This document shows, piece by piece, positions 37,466-49,700 of a stretch of 64,000 nucleotides of DNA (position 1 is its first letter; each line of letters opens with the position of its first letter). Both the position numbers and the translations under genes were made by a program. Below the pieces are notes generated by a model. The model was not told the origin of the DNA, searched no databases, and worked only from the letters and a program-made list of their open reading frames with translations. The DNA is from Stenopsyche tienmushanensis. Lineage: Eukaryota > Arthropoda > Insecta > Trichoptera > Stenopsychidae. The stretch is from contig WACJ01000007.1 in NCBI GenBank assembly GCA_008973525.1, positions 1,240,001-1,304,000 on the forward strand. Reading direction: 5' to 3'.

Positions 37466-37722
37466 TGTTGCGTAGAGCAAAATGTTCTGTCGTCGACAGT
37501 TTGGTCGGCTTTAAGCTGGCCATACTTTTGATAATTAAAACCTGCCCGGATTAACCGGAAGGCGGGCGAAGAAATATGTAAGGAGTGAAGAAATAGCCTT
37601 GGGACAAAGACGACGTACATTTTAGTCCCGCGACAGATCGCCGCTTCGGATGGAGGCCACGTGCCTCGCAATCGTCGCCAGTTTGCGACATAGAAGGCTA
37701 TAATTTGGTATCCCGAATCCTT
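37466..37722 (+). mobile_element. LTR family B, 5' part
   Basis: Starts TGTTGCGTAGAGCAAAATG and matches 33159 onward (GTCGACAGTTTGGTCGGC, GTTTGCGACATAGAAGGCTA), with one 100-bp segment that is absent from the other copy. Breaks off at about 37722. Confidence 0.75.
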
Positions 37723-38714
37723 CTTTTTTTAAATTTTATAATTTTTTTTTGTATATTCTGAAAATGTCAATAAACGCCTGGTAAAAAATGTATACTAAAA
37801 AAATATTTTGTTTCTTTTTATCGAACTTGAAAAAACACCCAAAATTTGTGCCTCTAGAATAGAATACCCCTTTAAACTTTTTTCTTCTTCATTTGTGGTC
37901 ATATATTCGCAATTTCGTCCAAAATTAATCCTACGGACTTATTGAATGATGAGTTAGATCTTTTTCAATCCAATAATTCCCATTCAAGTAATCGTATCCT
38001 AATATAACGATATGTGGAAGTGAAATCTATTGGAGATTCTCTATGCCATATAATTTTTAAAAAAATCCTTGACTGGCGACATTTTTCATAGAAAGCCAAT
38101 AAAAGTCGCATGATGAGAAGCTCTTTCGACACAAAATTAAATACTATACAAATGGCTTAAACTTTGAGAAACATTGGAATGCATGTCATCAGCTCGTGCT
38201 AGAATGTAAAAGGTCGGTTGCTGTGTCACATTTTATTTACGACCCTTAAAATCGAGCATTTTAAGTCCCTAATTGTCTAGCATAGAGGAACAGCGTTTAT
38301 TATTACAACATGCGATTTGAAAGCTTAATGTTTTTGTAAACATGAGAATTACTATTGGGACAAGATGAAAAGAGTTTATAAATATATTACACTATTATCT
38401 AAATAACTTAATGAAAGAAAAGCATGGCACTATTTAATTGTAAAATGAATCGAATCGGGAGAAGATCTATGAGTGAATAGAAAATGTATCATTATCTTTA
38501 AACAACATTTTAACTATCTTTAAAAATCTATATATTTATCATTCATAATTTTATTATTTTAAGTATTTACGTATTCAGATCCAGGATATCACGATAAGTA
38601 TAAATCAACCTGTAGTCAGACATCCCAATACAACACATAAGAAAGCAAAGTTATTTTACAAAGAGCTAACAATAAAGAAGACTTTGTAACCAGTAGCGAT
38701 TCTTCTTATGCTAT
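37723..38714. other. AT-rich intergenic with a Tigger scrap
   Basis: KLFYKELTIK is readable at about 38647-38680, matching the Tigger-like remnant at 14080. No gene. Confidence 0.4.
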
Positions 38715-39420
38715 TGTAGCATGGGCGATTTAACATCCCCATGCAATAGCGCTGTTAGTTTGAGTAGATTTAATTCTCCAGATTAACAGCGGCATCTTCC
38801 GTCTCTCTTCAGGTGCGATGTGTTATTTTAGCAGCGCCATCTCTTGTGGCCCTGCGGAGACATTGCACCTGCATACCGACCGATCGCTTCTTACGCGTGC
38901 GCCGTTGCCGGTGGGGTGGTGACGCGCAGGAGGCGGGAGTGATCGACCCTCCTGCAGCCAGATCTCTCTCTCTCTCGCATGAAATAAATAGTTATTTAGA
39001 GAAGAGAGTCTTTCTATTCGACGCCCGTTTATTCCCATCCATTCGTTCAGCAACATCACGGCCAGTGATGTAGTGCTAAATAAAAAAGTCTGGGAGCGCT
39101 GATTAATTATAATATTTCAGTACCCCCTCCCCTACCAGCAGTGATACAATTTTCGCACCAAGTTTCCAACCAAACGGTCTTCAATTTAACTAATTTAAGT
39201 TACAATAAATTTTAAAAACATATATTATGCAAAATTTCCAAACCGTTTAGAAAAAAGTGTGGGAGCGCCGACCCCACGCGCCCCCGCCCCACTACACCAC
39301 TGATCACGGCCCGATAAAAGAACGGACCCGTGAACTAGCGCGGAAATCCCGACGAGCACGTGGGGGCAGGGAGCCGCCCGGGGACTCTGCCCCCGAGAGC
39401 GCCCCCACCTCAACGTTACA
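38715..39420 (+). mobile_element. Solo LTR family A with 4-bp TSD, split by a MITE
   Basis: TGTAGCATGGGCG to CAACGTTACA, flanked by CTAT at 38711-38714 and 39421-39424. Apart from the inserted 240 bp plus duplication, it is the most complete copy of family A. Confidence 0.85.
39063..39302. mobile_element. 240-bp hAT MITE inside the LTR, perfect 8-bp TSD
   Basis: Ends CAGTGATGTAGTG and CACTACACCACTG (12 of 13 inverted). ATCACGGC flanks it at 39055-39062 and 39303-39310. A GGGAGCGC motif lies near each end. Confidence 0.92.
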
Positions 39421-40146
39421 CTATAAAGCACGTTCTTTAAGTACATAAAATGTATTTGCTTGCCAAGCCTTCGTGATTTAAATATATTGTAAAAAGGAGG
39501 TGGCAAAAGAGGACCCAATGGTTTATATTTTACTTAACTATTCTCTTTTACATGAATCAACGGCCGACTTATGCCGCGTTCGAATATCGATAAAAGATTA
39601 CTGGACGTCGCAGTTGGACGACCGGTTGGATAGGGCACAGGCGCTTTTCAGATATGAACGTTCCCCGTGGAGTGTCCATGCGGAGATGGACACAGACCAT
39701 GTTTTGTGGACACGTTCAGTCATGGAGTCCGATCGCGAGGTGCTCACTCGTTGTATCAGCGGTCTGAAAAGCGGACCGGTTGGACTTTTTGATGATAAAT
39801 GCGCACCCGGGGCCTTCTATGATCGGTACAATCGCTGAACCCCCCCGCAAAGGCTATAAACCTATATATGTGTCTATTTTACTAATTTATTTTATGTAGT
39901 TTTAATTCACAATATATGTATATATATATATTATGGCAGCTCGCACGGCCTTGCTGACTCTGCCACCCAACATCTTACTGTTGTAAACGAAGGAACAGAT
40001 TCCACGAGAGTAGAATCTAGCTCGGCTTTGATATAATTGAACTGAAACCTTTCAAATGAAGAAATATTGTATCACTAAGAACGTTCACTATTTATGGCTG
40101 GCAAAGTTAGATACTTTCCACGGGCAATTCATACTCTAGTTACGGT
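39421..40146 (-). mobile_element. hAT-type fragment with hairpin module, reverse
   Basis: The right edge, TCTAGTTACGGTTCTG (to 40146), is the reversed CAGARCCGTAACTAG end of the 1404 family. A reversed hairpin module is at 39715-39800. The other TIR was not found. Confidence 0.5.
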
Positions 40147-40755
40147 TCTGTATTGTATACATGTGAATAAACTAGATGCTCATATTTATCAGATATGAAT
40201 TAATGAAGGTTGATTGGCTATAAAAAATAAATGTTTATGGTAAATTCTGATGAAATAAGGGGTTACACCACTTTTCCGCATTTCATGTAGTGCAGCAGAT
40301 GCAAGTAATTTTACACAATCACGGTGTTACATCACTTACGCCAACTGAGCAACATTTATCAGGGCGATTCGTCACGCCTGCTCCTCCCATATCGCCCGGA
40401 AGGGTTGCTTATTACATTTTTTTAACAAAACCATTCACTGTTGATTCCCAGCTCGACTATCCCCCAAATCAATTAAATAATTTCAATGGTCTTCAATAAC
40501 TAATCATGTTCTTTGGGTGTCGCTTTCAATCGTTAACATTTCCAAGTCGATATAAATTTCGATACGCTCTCATACAGCCTAGGGTGATACTTTACAACGC
40601 AAATATGTATTCTTCCGGATGAAAGAGTTATCCTTTTTACGCACTGTCGATTTCAGCACCGTGCAAGATATTTGCAATAGGTGTGTGAACTTAAAAATCA
40701 TACTTTTTTTATTCATTTCCATCCTTCGCGCCTGTTGGAAACTACATATAACGTC

Positions 40756-40935
40756 ATGCAGGATACCAACGAAGAATTACATCTTCCAGTTGCAGGGAAG
40801 AAAAAAGAAAATAACGTGGCATCTCATCATAAAAATAGGGCAGTATTCGGGACAATCAAGAACCATACGCGAATTCAGCGAGCCGATATAAAAGCAGTAG
40901 TCAAAACCCGAACGAAACAATATTTTAACCCCTAG
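40756..40935 (+). CDS. Unassigned 59-residue ORF
   Basis: ATG at 40756 to TAG at 40933-40935, a lysine-rich, evenly composed peptide (MQDTNEELHLPVAGKKKENN, then KNRAVFGTIKNHTRIQRAD). The segment RAVFGTIKN loosely recalls the short N-terminal motif of A-type cyclins, but there is no cyclin box, no clear donor and no downstream exon. It could be a decayed exon or chance. Confidence 0.2.
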   Translation: MQDTNEELHLPVAGKKKENNVASHHKNRAVFGTIKNHTRIQRADIKAVVKTRTKQYFNP

Positions 40936-41500
40936 CATAAAAAAGTAATTGAAATAGATAAGGGTGGGCCACGTGCATTAATCCAAGTGTAATTAGACCT
41001 GGCCACCCTCCGCATGAGGATAATCTCGAGATAATCCATGGATGGATCACAGTACTTACCTGCTGCATTATCGTCGATATCAGGTGAACTTCACGAGGGA
41101 GGATTGATTCCTCATTTGACGAAGAAAATGTGAATAATTTTTCGGACAACCGAGAAAAGAGGGTTCATCCATGGCTTGGGGTTGATCAAATCGAATATTT
41201 TTCAATGTTTTATGACAAAGATTCTCAAATTATTATCTAGAATCCGAAACATTTTACAGAGTTAGCCAGATCATGTTTACTTTTCCAAAAAGGGGATAGT
41301 TTCAAATACAAACATATAAAAACGACAAGGTTCTAAGGTTCAAAGTCCCTGGCTTAAACATTGGAACGGCCCAGCCGACATAAGCCCGCTATAAAATAAA
41401 GACAATATTTTCAACCGATTGTAAAATTTAAACAACCCACCCGATCAGTCTTCTTTGGACAACTTGGTTTTGTAATGAGTTCGTAATCGCTCTGTAGACA
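40936..41500. other. Intergenic; strong isolated donor on minus strand
   Basis: GCAG|GTAAGTACTG is read on the minus strand at about 41061-41050, a near-consensus splice donor, but no matching coding frame or acceptor was recognised. Small inverted GGGTGGGCCA/TGGCCACCC at 40964-41006. Confidence 0.3.
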
Positions 41501-41504
41501 TGTT

Positions 41505-41885
41505 CGGGTATGGCGTCCGATCGCGAAGTGTTCATTCGTCATTTCAGCGATCCGAAAAGCGGACCGATTGGACACACATACTTTGTGGCCACTCCGTCCT
41601 TTTTTAGCGTCGTTTTCGGGGATAAATGTCTCGGAGGCTAACTTACATAGTTGGCTCGCGGCATATGAGATCGCGAACTAGTCTAGGTTTATCATGCCTG
41701 CTAGCTCGCGCACTTACAGTCAACGGTCATCCAATACCATTTCTGGGATTTTTCACAGCCTTGTCTAACATTTCCTTCACCATGATGTATTTACTACAAC
41801 TCGACTCTAATAATAGGAATATCAATATGAGATATAGTAGAAATGAGATTAAGAATTTCATATGATGTACACCAAATGAATATCA
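41505..41885 (-). mobile_element. Hairpin module plus mariner remnant, reverse
   Basis: A reversed hairpin module (41505-41620) adjoins 41640-41885, which matches 28005-28250 in reverse. The same module-mariner association is seen at 28 kb. Confidence 0.6.
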
Positions 41886-41911
41886 TGATAGCGCACGGGT
41901 GCTTTTATTTA

Positions 41912-42378
41912 GTACAACAACCGCCATCTATACGTTAGTTCGGGTACTTTTGGGACTATCTTCGTATATTATTTAAAAATATACATTATAATAATATTTG
42001 ATATATTGCATTGATAATATAATATATAATTCAATAGTATTCCTCGACAGCATTTTAAAAAATACTTCGGGTTAAAGATTGTAAATTACACTAAAATACA
42101 TGATTTATGAATTTATTCCAGAGCAACAAACCGTATTTTTTCATCTCGGTTCAATTTTGTTACAGTTTTTAGTTCAGCTCCGAGCGATTCATGTTTTAAA
42201 TGTTTTTATATTAAACATTCTCTAGCATAATTCAAAAAAATTGATCCTTTCTTTTGTAATGAACACACTACATGAATAGTATTGTCGACGTTGCTTTCTT
42301 TAATTATTGATTATTCGTTAATGATATAAAAAAAGTCCCAAAAATACCTGACCTAATGTATAGATGGTGGTTACTGTT
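41912..42378. mobile_element. Mariner-like MITE with ~46-bp inverted ends
   Basis: 41912-41957 and 42333-42378 are inverted over about 46 bp. Both contain CCATCTATACRTTAG and TTTTGGGAC. No transposase lies between them. Confidence 0.7.
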
Positions 42379-42454
42379 GTATGTAACTATGATAGAAAAT
42401 ATCTAGATGCTACGTTGCTTCCGTGATCTTATAGATCATATAAAAATGTCGCAA

Positions 42455-42620
42455 AAAGCCCTAAAAGAGGACGAAGTGGCCATAAGGTTTGTATGCTCAA
42501 TCGGTCCGATTTTCGGACCGCTGATATGACGAATTAGCGCCTCGGAATCGAATTTCATATCTGAACATAACATAAGGAACTCAACCATTCTAATTGAGTA
42601 AAATAAAAACCATGTGCAAC
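42455..42620 (+). repeat. Hairpin module, copy 7
   Basis: GGTCCGATTTTCGGACC hairpin, preceded by CGCAAAAAGCCCTAAAAGAG (shared with 5714) and followed by GAGTAAAATAAAAACCATGT (shared with 2243). Confidence 0.7.
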
Positions 42621-43733
42621 TCTCGACCGGTATACTTATACTATCAGACATTCCCAAGAAGACTCGGTGCCGTCGCTTAATACATGCAAAATAAAATGTG
42701 CTAGATCTCACTAACGACCATAATACAACGCTGCCAAGGTAGATAAAATCATGGATCTGCAATTTAAAAATCCAAATAACACAAACATTGTGATCATACC
42801 GGCAATTCTTAGCAGTGTTTTAAACTACTATGCATTAGGAAAGCTTTCTCATAAATTGCTCTTTAAACTCCAACCAAATACATATAAACTAATTATAATA
42901 TAGAATTACCAACATAGGCTTAGTTTAGCTTTCGATGTGCAATTCTTCAGTTCTTATATTATTCGATGCAATTTGGTGCAGCTATTCGACACTATTTTTC
43001 GTAGTCATTAAAGGCAACGAAAGACAATGCTGTTATCATTGCAAAGTGAAATTCTTCATTTGCTTCTCTTCAAGACTGCCTACTTGATGTTCTTCTTGTT
43101 CTTGTTCTGTTCCTAATGCTTCTTGGCTCCGAACCGTTAAGGTACAAAAAACGGATAGTACATATCATATCATATCACCAGACTTGGCACTACTTAAAGG
43201 AAGGTTTTAAATATCAATGGTGATTATTTTGCAGAATAATCTTCGTGAATATGTTTGTCATAAAGAAATTAATTTGATGTATAAAAACGCCCTTTTGTCT
43301 GGGTACATCTGATTTATAAACACAAGGTTTTATATTATAGAATCAACGTCATAAACACAATGGCCATAGCAGTTATACAAAATAAAAGCTTATTACAGTC
43401 ATCAAACGCATTCCATGATGATTTTTGATGCATTTTAATTATTCTTCGCTAGCTACAAAATCTCCTCGCAGAACAACTTTGCTTTCATGACTTGCTTGGC
43501 CCTCCAGAATCAAACTTTTGCATTTTTATACTGTACGTACGGATTTATTATACTTGTATTGGGATGTACGACTACAGGATGGTCCGGATTAGACGGGGGC
43601 CAGTCTAATCCGGATCACCAACCATCAGCTCTTTGGGGAAAAAAGTAAAATGATTAATATATTCTTATAATGAAACTCAAATGCAATTCAATAATGCTTT
43701 ATTATAAAAAAAGTATGAAAGTCAATGTATTAT
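42621..43733. other. Intergenic with a mariner 3' end and a palindrome
   Basis: 43170-43309 matches the right third of the 48879 element and ends CGCCCTTTTGTCTGGGTACA. 43581-43611 is a CCGGATTAGAC/GTCTAATCCGG palindrome. The rest is unrecognised. Confidence 0.55.
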
Positions 43734-46700
43734 TTAGTAATTTTTAACAGTTTTAATTGCAAAGATATTAAAAAAACACATACCAATTACAAATAAGCAT
43801 TCTGTTGGTGCGCTTAAACAATCCCTTATTTGATTTAGAAAAAAATGATTGAGAAGATGACACGCACCCAGTCCTATTCCCCATACATTGCCAAACGTAT
43901 ATGAAATATATAAAAGAGATACTATATTAGCTGCCAGGATCAAGTCAGTCAGTGGTGCAACACTGAGTTTCATTATAAATAGTACGACGGGCACGAGGCC
44001 CGAAAGCAAATGTGCGTAGGCGATATCCGATGAGAATCCTGTTATCAAATATAAATATGTCACCACACAGGGTAAAGCCAAGCTTCTGGTGAGCATGTGT
44101 GTGATGGCAAAAAATTTAATCATACGTACGCTATTATGCATGGCAGGAATAGCTGAAAACAAATAAAATTACAACCGTTATTGAAACAAGTTCAGTAGTA
44201 AATTATGCAAGGTTTGAGAAATTGTAATACAATTCTGGAAGTATTAAATATTCATTAAAAAGAATAGAGAAAACATAAAATACACACTAAAAACAATTTC
44301 TGTAGAGTTTTAAGAGAAGGCTTTTAAGTAACTAATAGAAATAATTCAAACGATCAAATACGAAGACTATATATTTAATCGTCTATGTAAAATTAGCTTC
44401 CAGTATTTGATCCGAGATTTAGAATTTAAAATACATGTATAATTTTTCTATAAAAATGTATACAAATGAAGTATATTTATTAAAAACTATATTAACATTC
44501 AAGAACAATCATTCACAAAAAAAGACTGTCGATACTTGCAAGAATACGGTTAGAGGAAAGCCTGGTGTGAAAAAATACACGATTTAATTGTCTCGCTCAA
44601 TGAAAATTTAAACGACGGATCGTGCTCATTTATAAGTTTCAGAATTAGATCCGATTTAAATTTGGCATTGTTTGAGACATTTCATATCGATGTGCAAGAA
44701 CATTAAGGTTTGTTAGTTGTGTTACATGTGTGAAATCATTCAATGATGTCAAAAATATGAATCTCTAGAGTGCTTATTGCTTTTTATAAATGAAGATTTA
44801 CTCTCGAGTAAATAAAATTATATTCAAAATAAAAATACTTCAAAACGTGTTAATCATAGTATTTAAGGATTAAGAAAATGAATACCGAATATGATTGAAA
44901 AAACTCAACCTTATGCTTACCTGCTGAAAAAGCGTTTCGGAAACAATTGACACGGAATATGTCTCTATATGATTTTATTACGATAGATAATCATATGTAA
45001 AACACTGAAACAATTAAGGGTGTAAGTACCGAAACATTTTTGGTTCGATGAATCTATTATTATTTCTTGCGTGTTCATTGATTTTCTTTGGGTTTGATAG
45101 TTTCAATTTGAGATTGGAAACAGTAGACTATGAACGAATTTATTTATTAGCAGTTCCCTTAAGTCGTGCCATTTTTTATGATGCACCCCGTTCAAAATAC
45201 AGTAAAAACTCGATGTAACGGACCTCTGTTTAACGATAGTATATTAGAGAATTCCATAACATAATAAGACGTAGGTTTCGACGCAGCACACTGGGAACTG
45301 GTAATTTTTTTTTTTCATGTACATTAATTGACGGTGTTTTCAACTAATTGTCTCTGATTGAGATTCTTTAAAATGAACACAGTTGCATCAATAAAAATAT
45401 GTAAATGTATAAGTTCCAGCCCATGAATTGAGCTTATTTTTGGGCAATATACGTCTATCATTATCGATAGCATTAGATAGAATGTGTTTACTGTACATTT
45501 AATAAATCAAATGATTTATTTATCAAGTACATATAGATACATCTAATAAATAATTATAAACTAGCTTACAGTCGGTGTTGAATAAAAGCCTTAGACCACT
45601 AATTAATTTAAATATTTATAATACCGCTTAAGACCACTTTATACTGTGGCTTTGATGTGAAATCAATAGTGAAAATGTTAAGCATTTTATTGAATATTAA
45701 GCAGGTACAAGTCGTTTGTCATTCTTGTATCAATACTTTAAAGGTCATTCAAAATAAAATCAAAATGAATCATGTGGGGGTAAATATGTGTTCTAGAAGC
45801 ATGCGCTGAAATGATCTATATTTCATATAATTCGAGCCTGATTTATTTTAATAATAAATAGATAAATAATAATAAAGCAAGTTATTGTTATACGTATATT
45901 TAAAAGGGAGTCTCCAATTTTAACAGTCGGAAAAGAATACTAAATATATCCATCATGCTATTGTGGAGCACTATACGAACAATTGTGCATGAAAGAATAC
46001 GGGATCTAAAAAAGGATTACATCAAGATAAAATACAATTTTACGTCAAATTATCTTTCTTATTACTTAATTTAACGAACAATATTTTTGACAGATTACAA
46101 TTATGAATGTGTTAATTATACATGCATATTATGTGAATTGCATATAAATGGTTGCAAATTGTATTAGTGAATTTTATTACCCATGTTACGCCACCGGAAA
46201 ATCAATATCAGGCGCCCTGAGTTAGCGTTTTAAGCAATAATTGATCTAATCGTCTTTCTTCAACGATCGCCGCACGTGTAAAGATTTTCAATGCAAACAT
46301 TCCGACGCAGAAAAAATTGTTGAAATATTATACGAAAAGCAAACTCTCCACCAATGTAGTTATAGACGGTTGTATTTTTATTCAAAATATCACTCAATAT
46401 TTTCATAGGATGACTAATAAAATTACAACTTTTAGGCAAAATTCGACCTCATTTACCAACAAGAAGTGATACATTCATTCCGACGTTACTCTAACATTTC
46501 GATGCCTTTATTGTAGAAGGATTTATCTTTGACCTCAAAATACGCTTCAGTTTCAGCAATAACTTCTTCATTGGAGCCAAATCTTTCCCTGGAGCATTAT
46601 TTTTAGGTCTACAAATATATAGCTGCTGTATATCCTCGAACATCACAATCCGTGAATACAAACGCTACCTGCAATCTATAGAAGATGACGCTACGGATAA

Positions 46701-49700
46701 CAGATATGGATGCCTGATCATAGCAGGGGATTTTGACACGAAAGCAACAAACTGAGGTTCAAAAAACTCAACGAATGGAAGAAGAACTTTGCGAAGCAAT
46801 GTTCGACTATAAACAAACCCGTAAAGAACTTAGAGCTGCCATACAAGACAGCAAACAATGATGTTGGGCACAACTTTGCAAAAAAGTAAATTCTGGTCCC
46901 CGACTTCTTTACAAGATAGTACCCTACTTGCAAAATATATTAAATATACAAGCTACTGTAAGAGCCTTGTTTCCTAATACTTCTTCAGAAACCTTACCCG
47001 AGTTCTTCACCAATGAAAAGGAAAAGCAAGACACAACTTTTCACCATAAAAGAAGTACAGAATGTATGTAAAAAAAAAAACTAAAGAACAATAATGTACC
47101 AGGCCCGGACCTCACCCTAACAAAATAATAAAAATCATTGCAAACACCACATCCGAATTACTGGTAGAAATGTACAACAAATGTCTATTAGATGGAAAAT
47201 TCAACTCAGCATGGAAGAAGCAAACACTGGTCCTCATTCAAAAACCCAATAAAGAGACGGATGAACCAAGATCATTTCAACCTCTCTGTGTGCTTGACGG
47301 CCTAGGAAAAGTATTAGAAGCCTTGTTAAGATCCAGAATCGAACAAAATATGGAACCGGAAACACTCTCAGATTGATGCAATTCAGTCTGTCGTAGAATT
47401 CATCAAAAGCGCATGGAATGAATCAGTGAAGCGAAGCAAAAAGGCAGTCTTTGTCACCTTAGACGTGAAGAATGCTTTCGACACCACCCACAGGACTCTA
47501 TCTTGCTTTACGATGCACCAGTCTGGGCAGAAATGACACAGAAAGGCGGAAACAGATATAAACAAGGAAACTATACAAAGTTGGACAGCAGGACTGCTCC
47601 TGTTGATTTTGTGGCAATTGAGCGCAAAGCTCGATATGTCCAAAGCAAAGAAATGGGAAGCGAGGGAGACGACCATGGCAGAATGGCAGATTCAATGGGA
47701 CGCTTCAGAGAAGGGCAGATTGACTCGTGCCCTCCTGCCTGACGTAAGGAAGCAGAGCGAAAGGAGACATAGACAATTGAGCTATCATCTGACTCAGCTC
47801 CTCAGCGAGCCCGGTTACTTCGGAGTCTATCTGAAATTGATACACAAAGATGTGACCACTGAGTGCCACCACTGTGCAGCTGAGCGGATGATGCGGGGCA
47901 CATGATGTTTGAATACGAAGCATGGGAGGAACAGCGGAAAATACTCCGCACCTCCATAGGCAATGAACGAGTGTCGAAGGAAGAAATGGTGGATTCAATG
48001 CTAGAGAACGAGGAAGAATGGATGGCCTGGAGAGACTTTGCCTCCGAGGTGATCACATCTAAAGAGGACTGCTGAAAGGATAAGACGGCTGCTCAAAGGG
48101 AATAAGCCGATCAAAACCGGTAAGGAAGGTGGATATTCAAGCCTGAGTGTCATGCTTGGCAAATACCTGATGTACAAGGAGGGTATTTAGTGGCGTAAAC
48201 GGTTAAATCCGGAATCCCACACTACTGTCGGGTACGAGCACAGCAGTGTTTATAATAAAGGTGATCCAGAATCACACTTTTGTATTTTTTACATTGACGT
48301 AGCTTTACCGTACACATGTACTATACTTGGATCTACTGTATATGATATGATTAAAAAATAATAATTACAGTTCTAGTGGTTTAATAAACTTTTTAATAAT
48401 AATTGCCATAAATTCTACTGTAAATCTTTCTAAGCGGTAATGCTACTGAAACAAAATAAATTCTATACAAAGACATAATTAATGCCGCCTGTTTAATAGA
48501 AGATAAAGGATTGGGTGATTTAGCCACTGAAAAATCAAAGAATTACTTTTGAAATATGAATCGAACGAATAAAAAATGAATGGACATAGTTAACAAATTC
48601 AGATGACGAAGCTGAATCTTAAGTTGACCAAATAGACGCGCCAATTACAACAAATATTATAAAATACTACAAAATAATGATGTTATCGTTTATAACCTTA
48701 GTATAGAAGAAAGTTTGAAAATTCAAAGAGAAATAAGGCATTGCATAGCAAAATACAAAAACCTATAAGCTTATTTGAAAAAAATATCTGCTATATTGAA
48801 TACAGTAGAAGCAAAAAATATTAGTGATTTTGATAATATTGGTGGTTTTCAACCGGTAATTTATATATTTATATATTACGGGTGCTCAGACAAAAGGGCA
48901 TTTTTTTAATGGTTAACTTTGATGATCAGTTGATTAGGTTGCACGTCTTTTTTTTGTAGTGGGATATTCATGATATAATGTATTTTGAATTGCTGAAATA
49001 CAGACGGGCTGAAAAATACTACAGTCAACCGGACAGAATACAAAATGAATTGAAAAAAATAGAGGCCTGCTTTGATTAACCATCACCTCTAATACACGCA
49101 GTCTCACATCACTAAAATCACTCGGTAATGCAATTGGATGGAGAACGTTTTAGTATCCACCATAATCACCGGACTTGGCACTACTTAGAGGAAGGTTTTA
49201 AATATCAATGCTGAATTTTTTGTGAAATAATCTTCGTAAATATATTTGTTATGAAGAAATTAATTTAATTTATAAAAACGCCCTTTTGTCTGGGTACATC
49301 TAATATATATTTATCAATAAGCAAAAATAACAGTGAGTAACATAAATACTTCATAACACTGTGTATTAAAATTGTAGCATTTTTATGTGTTTCGTTAATA
49401 GCTCAATGAGATATTTATCGTCGTTATTTTGACAACTTGTTGAACCAATCTATCGTGTGAACTTGCTTTTTCAGACAGAAAAATAAAACAATTTGGTCCG
49501 TCTTATTTTAGATATTTTCTCATATCAATAAAAATATGTTTATTTTATGAGAATCGTAACACATCTTTTGCGGGAAACTTGGATCAAAGTCGTCTATGCG
49601 CCACTCGCCATATGCAGAAGACTCTAATCTCACTTAACAAAAAACTAATTACGATCAAACGTAACGATGATCATAATCCTGTTTATTTCACTACGTTTGT

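Noticed and set aside
40756..40935. Cyclin A N-terminal exon
   Set aside because: The resemblance is limited to about nine residues, with no cyclin box or donor. Kept only as an unassigned ORF.
47383..48056. Overlapping ORFs on both strands as genes
   Set aside because: They are shadows of a frameshifted R1-like LINE.
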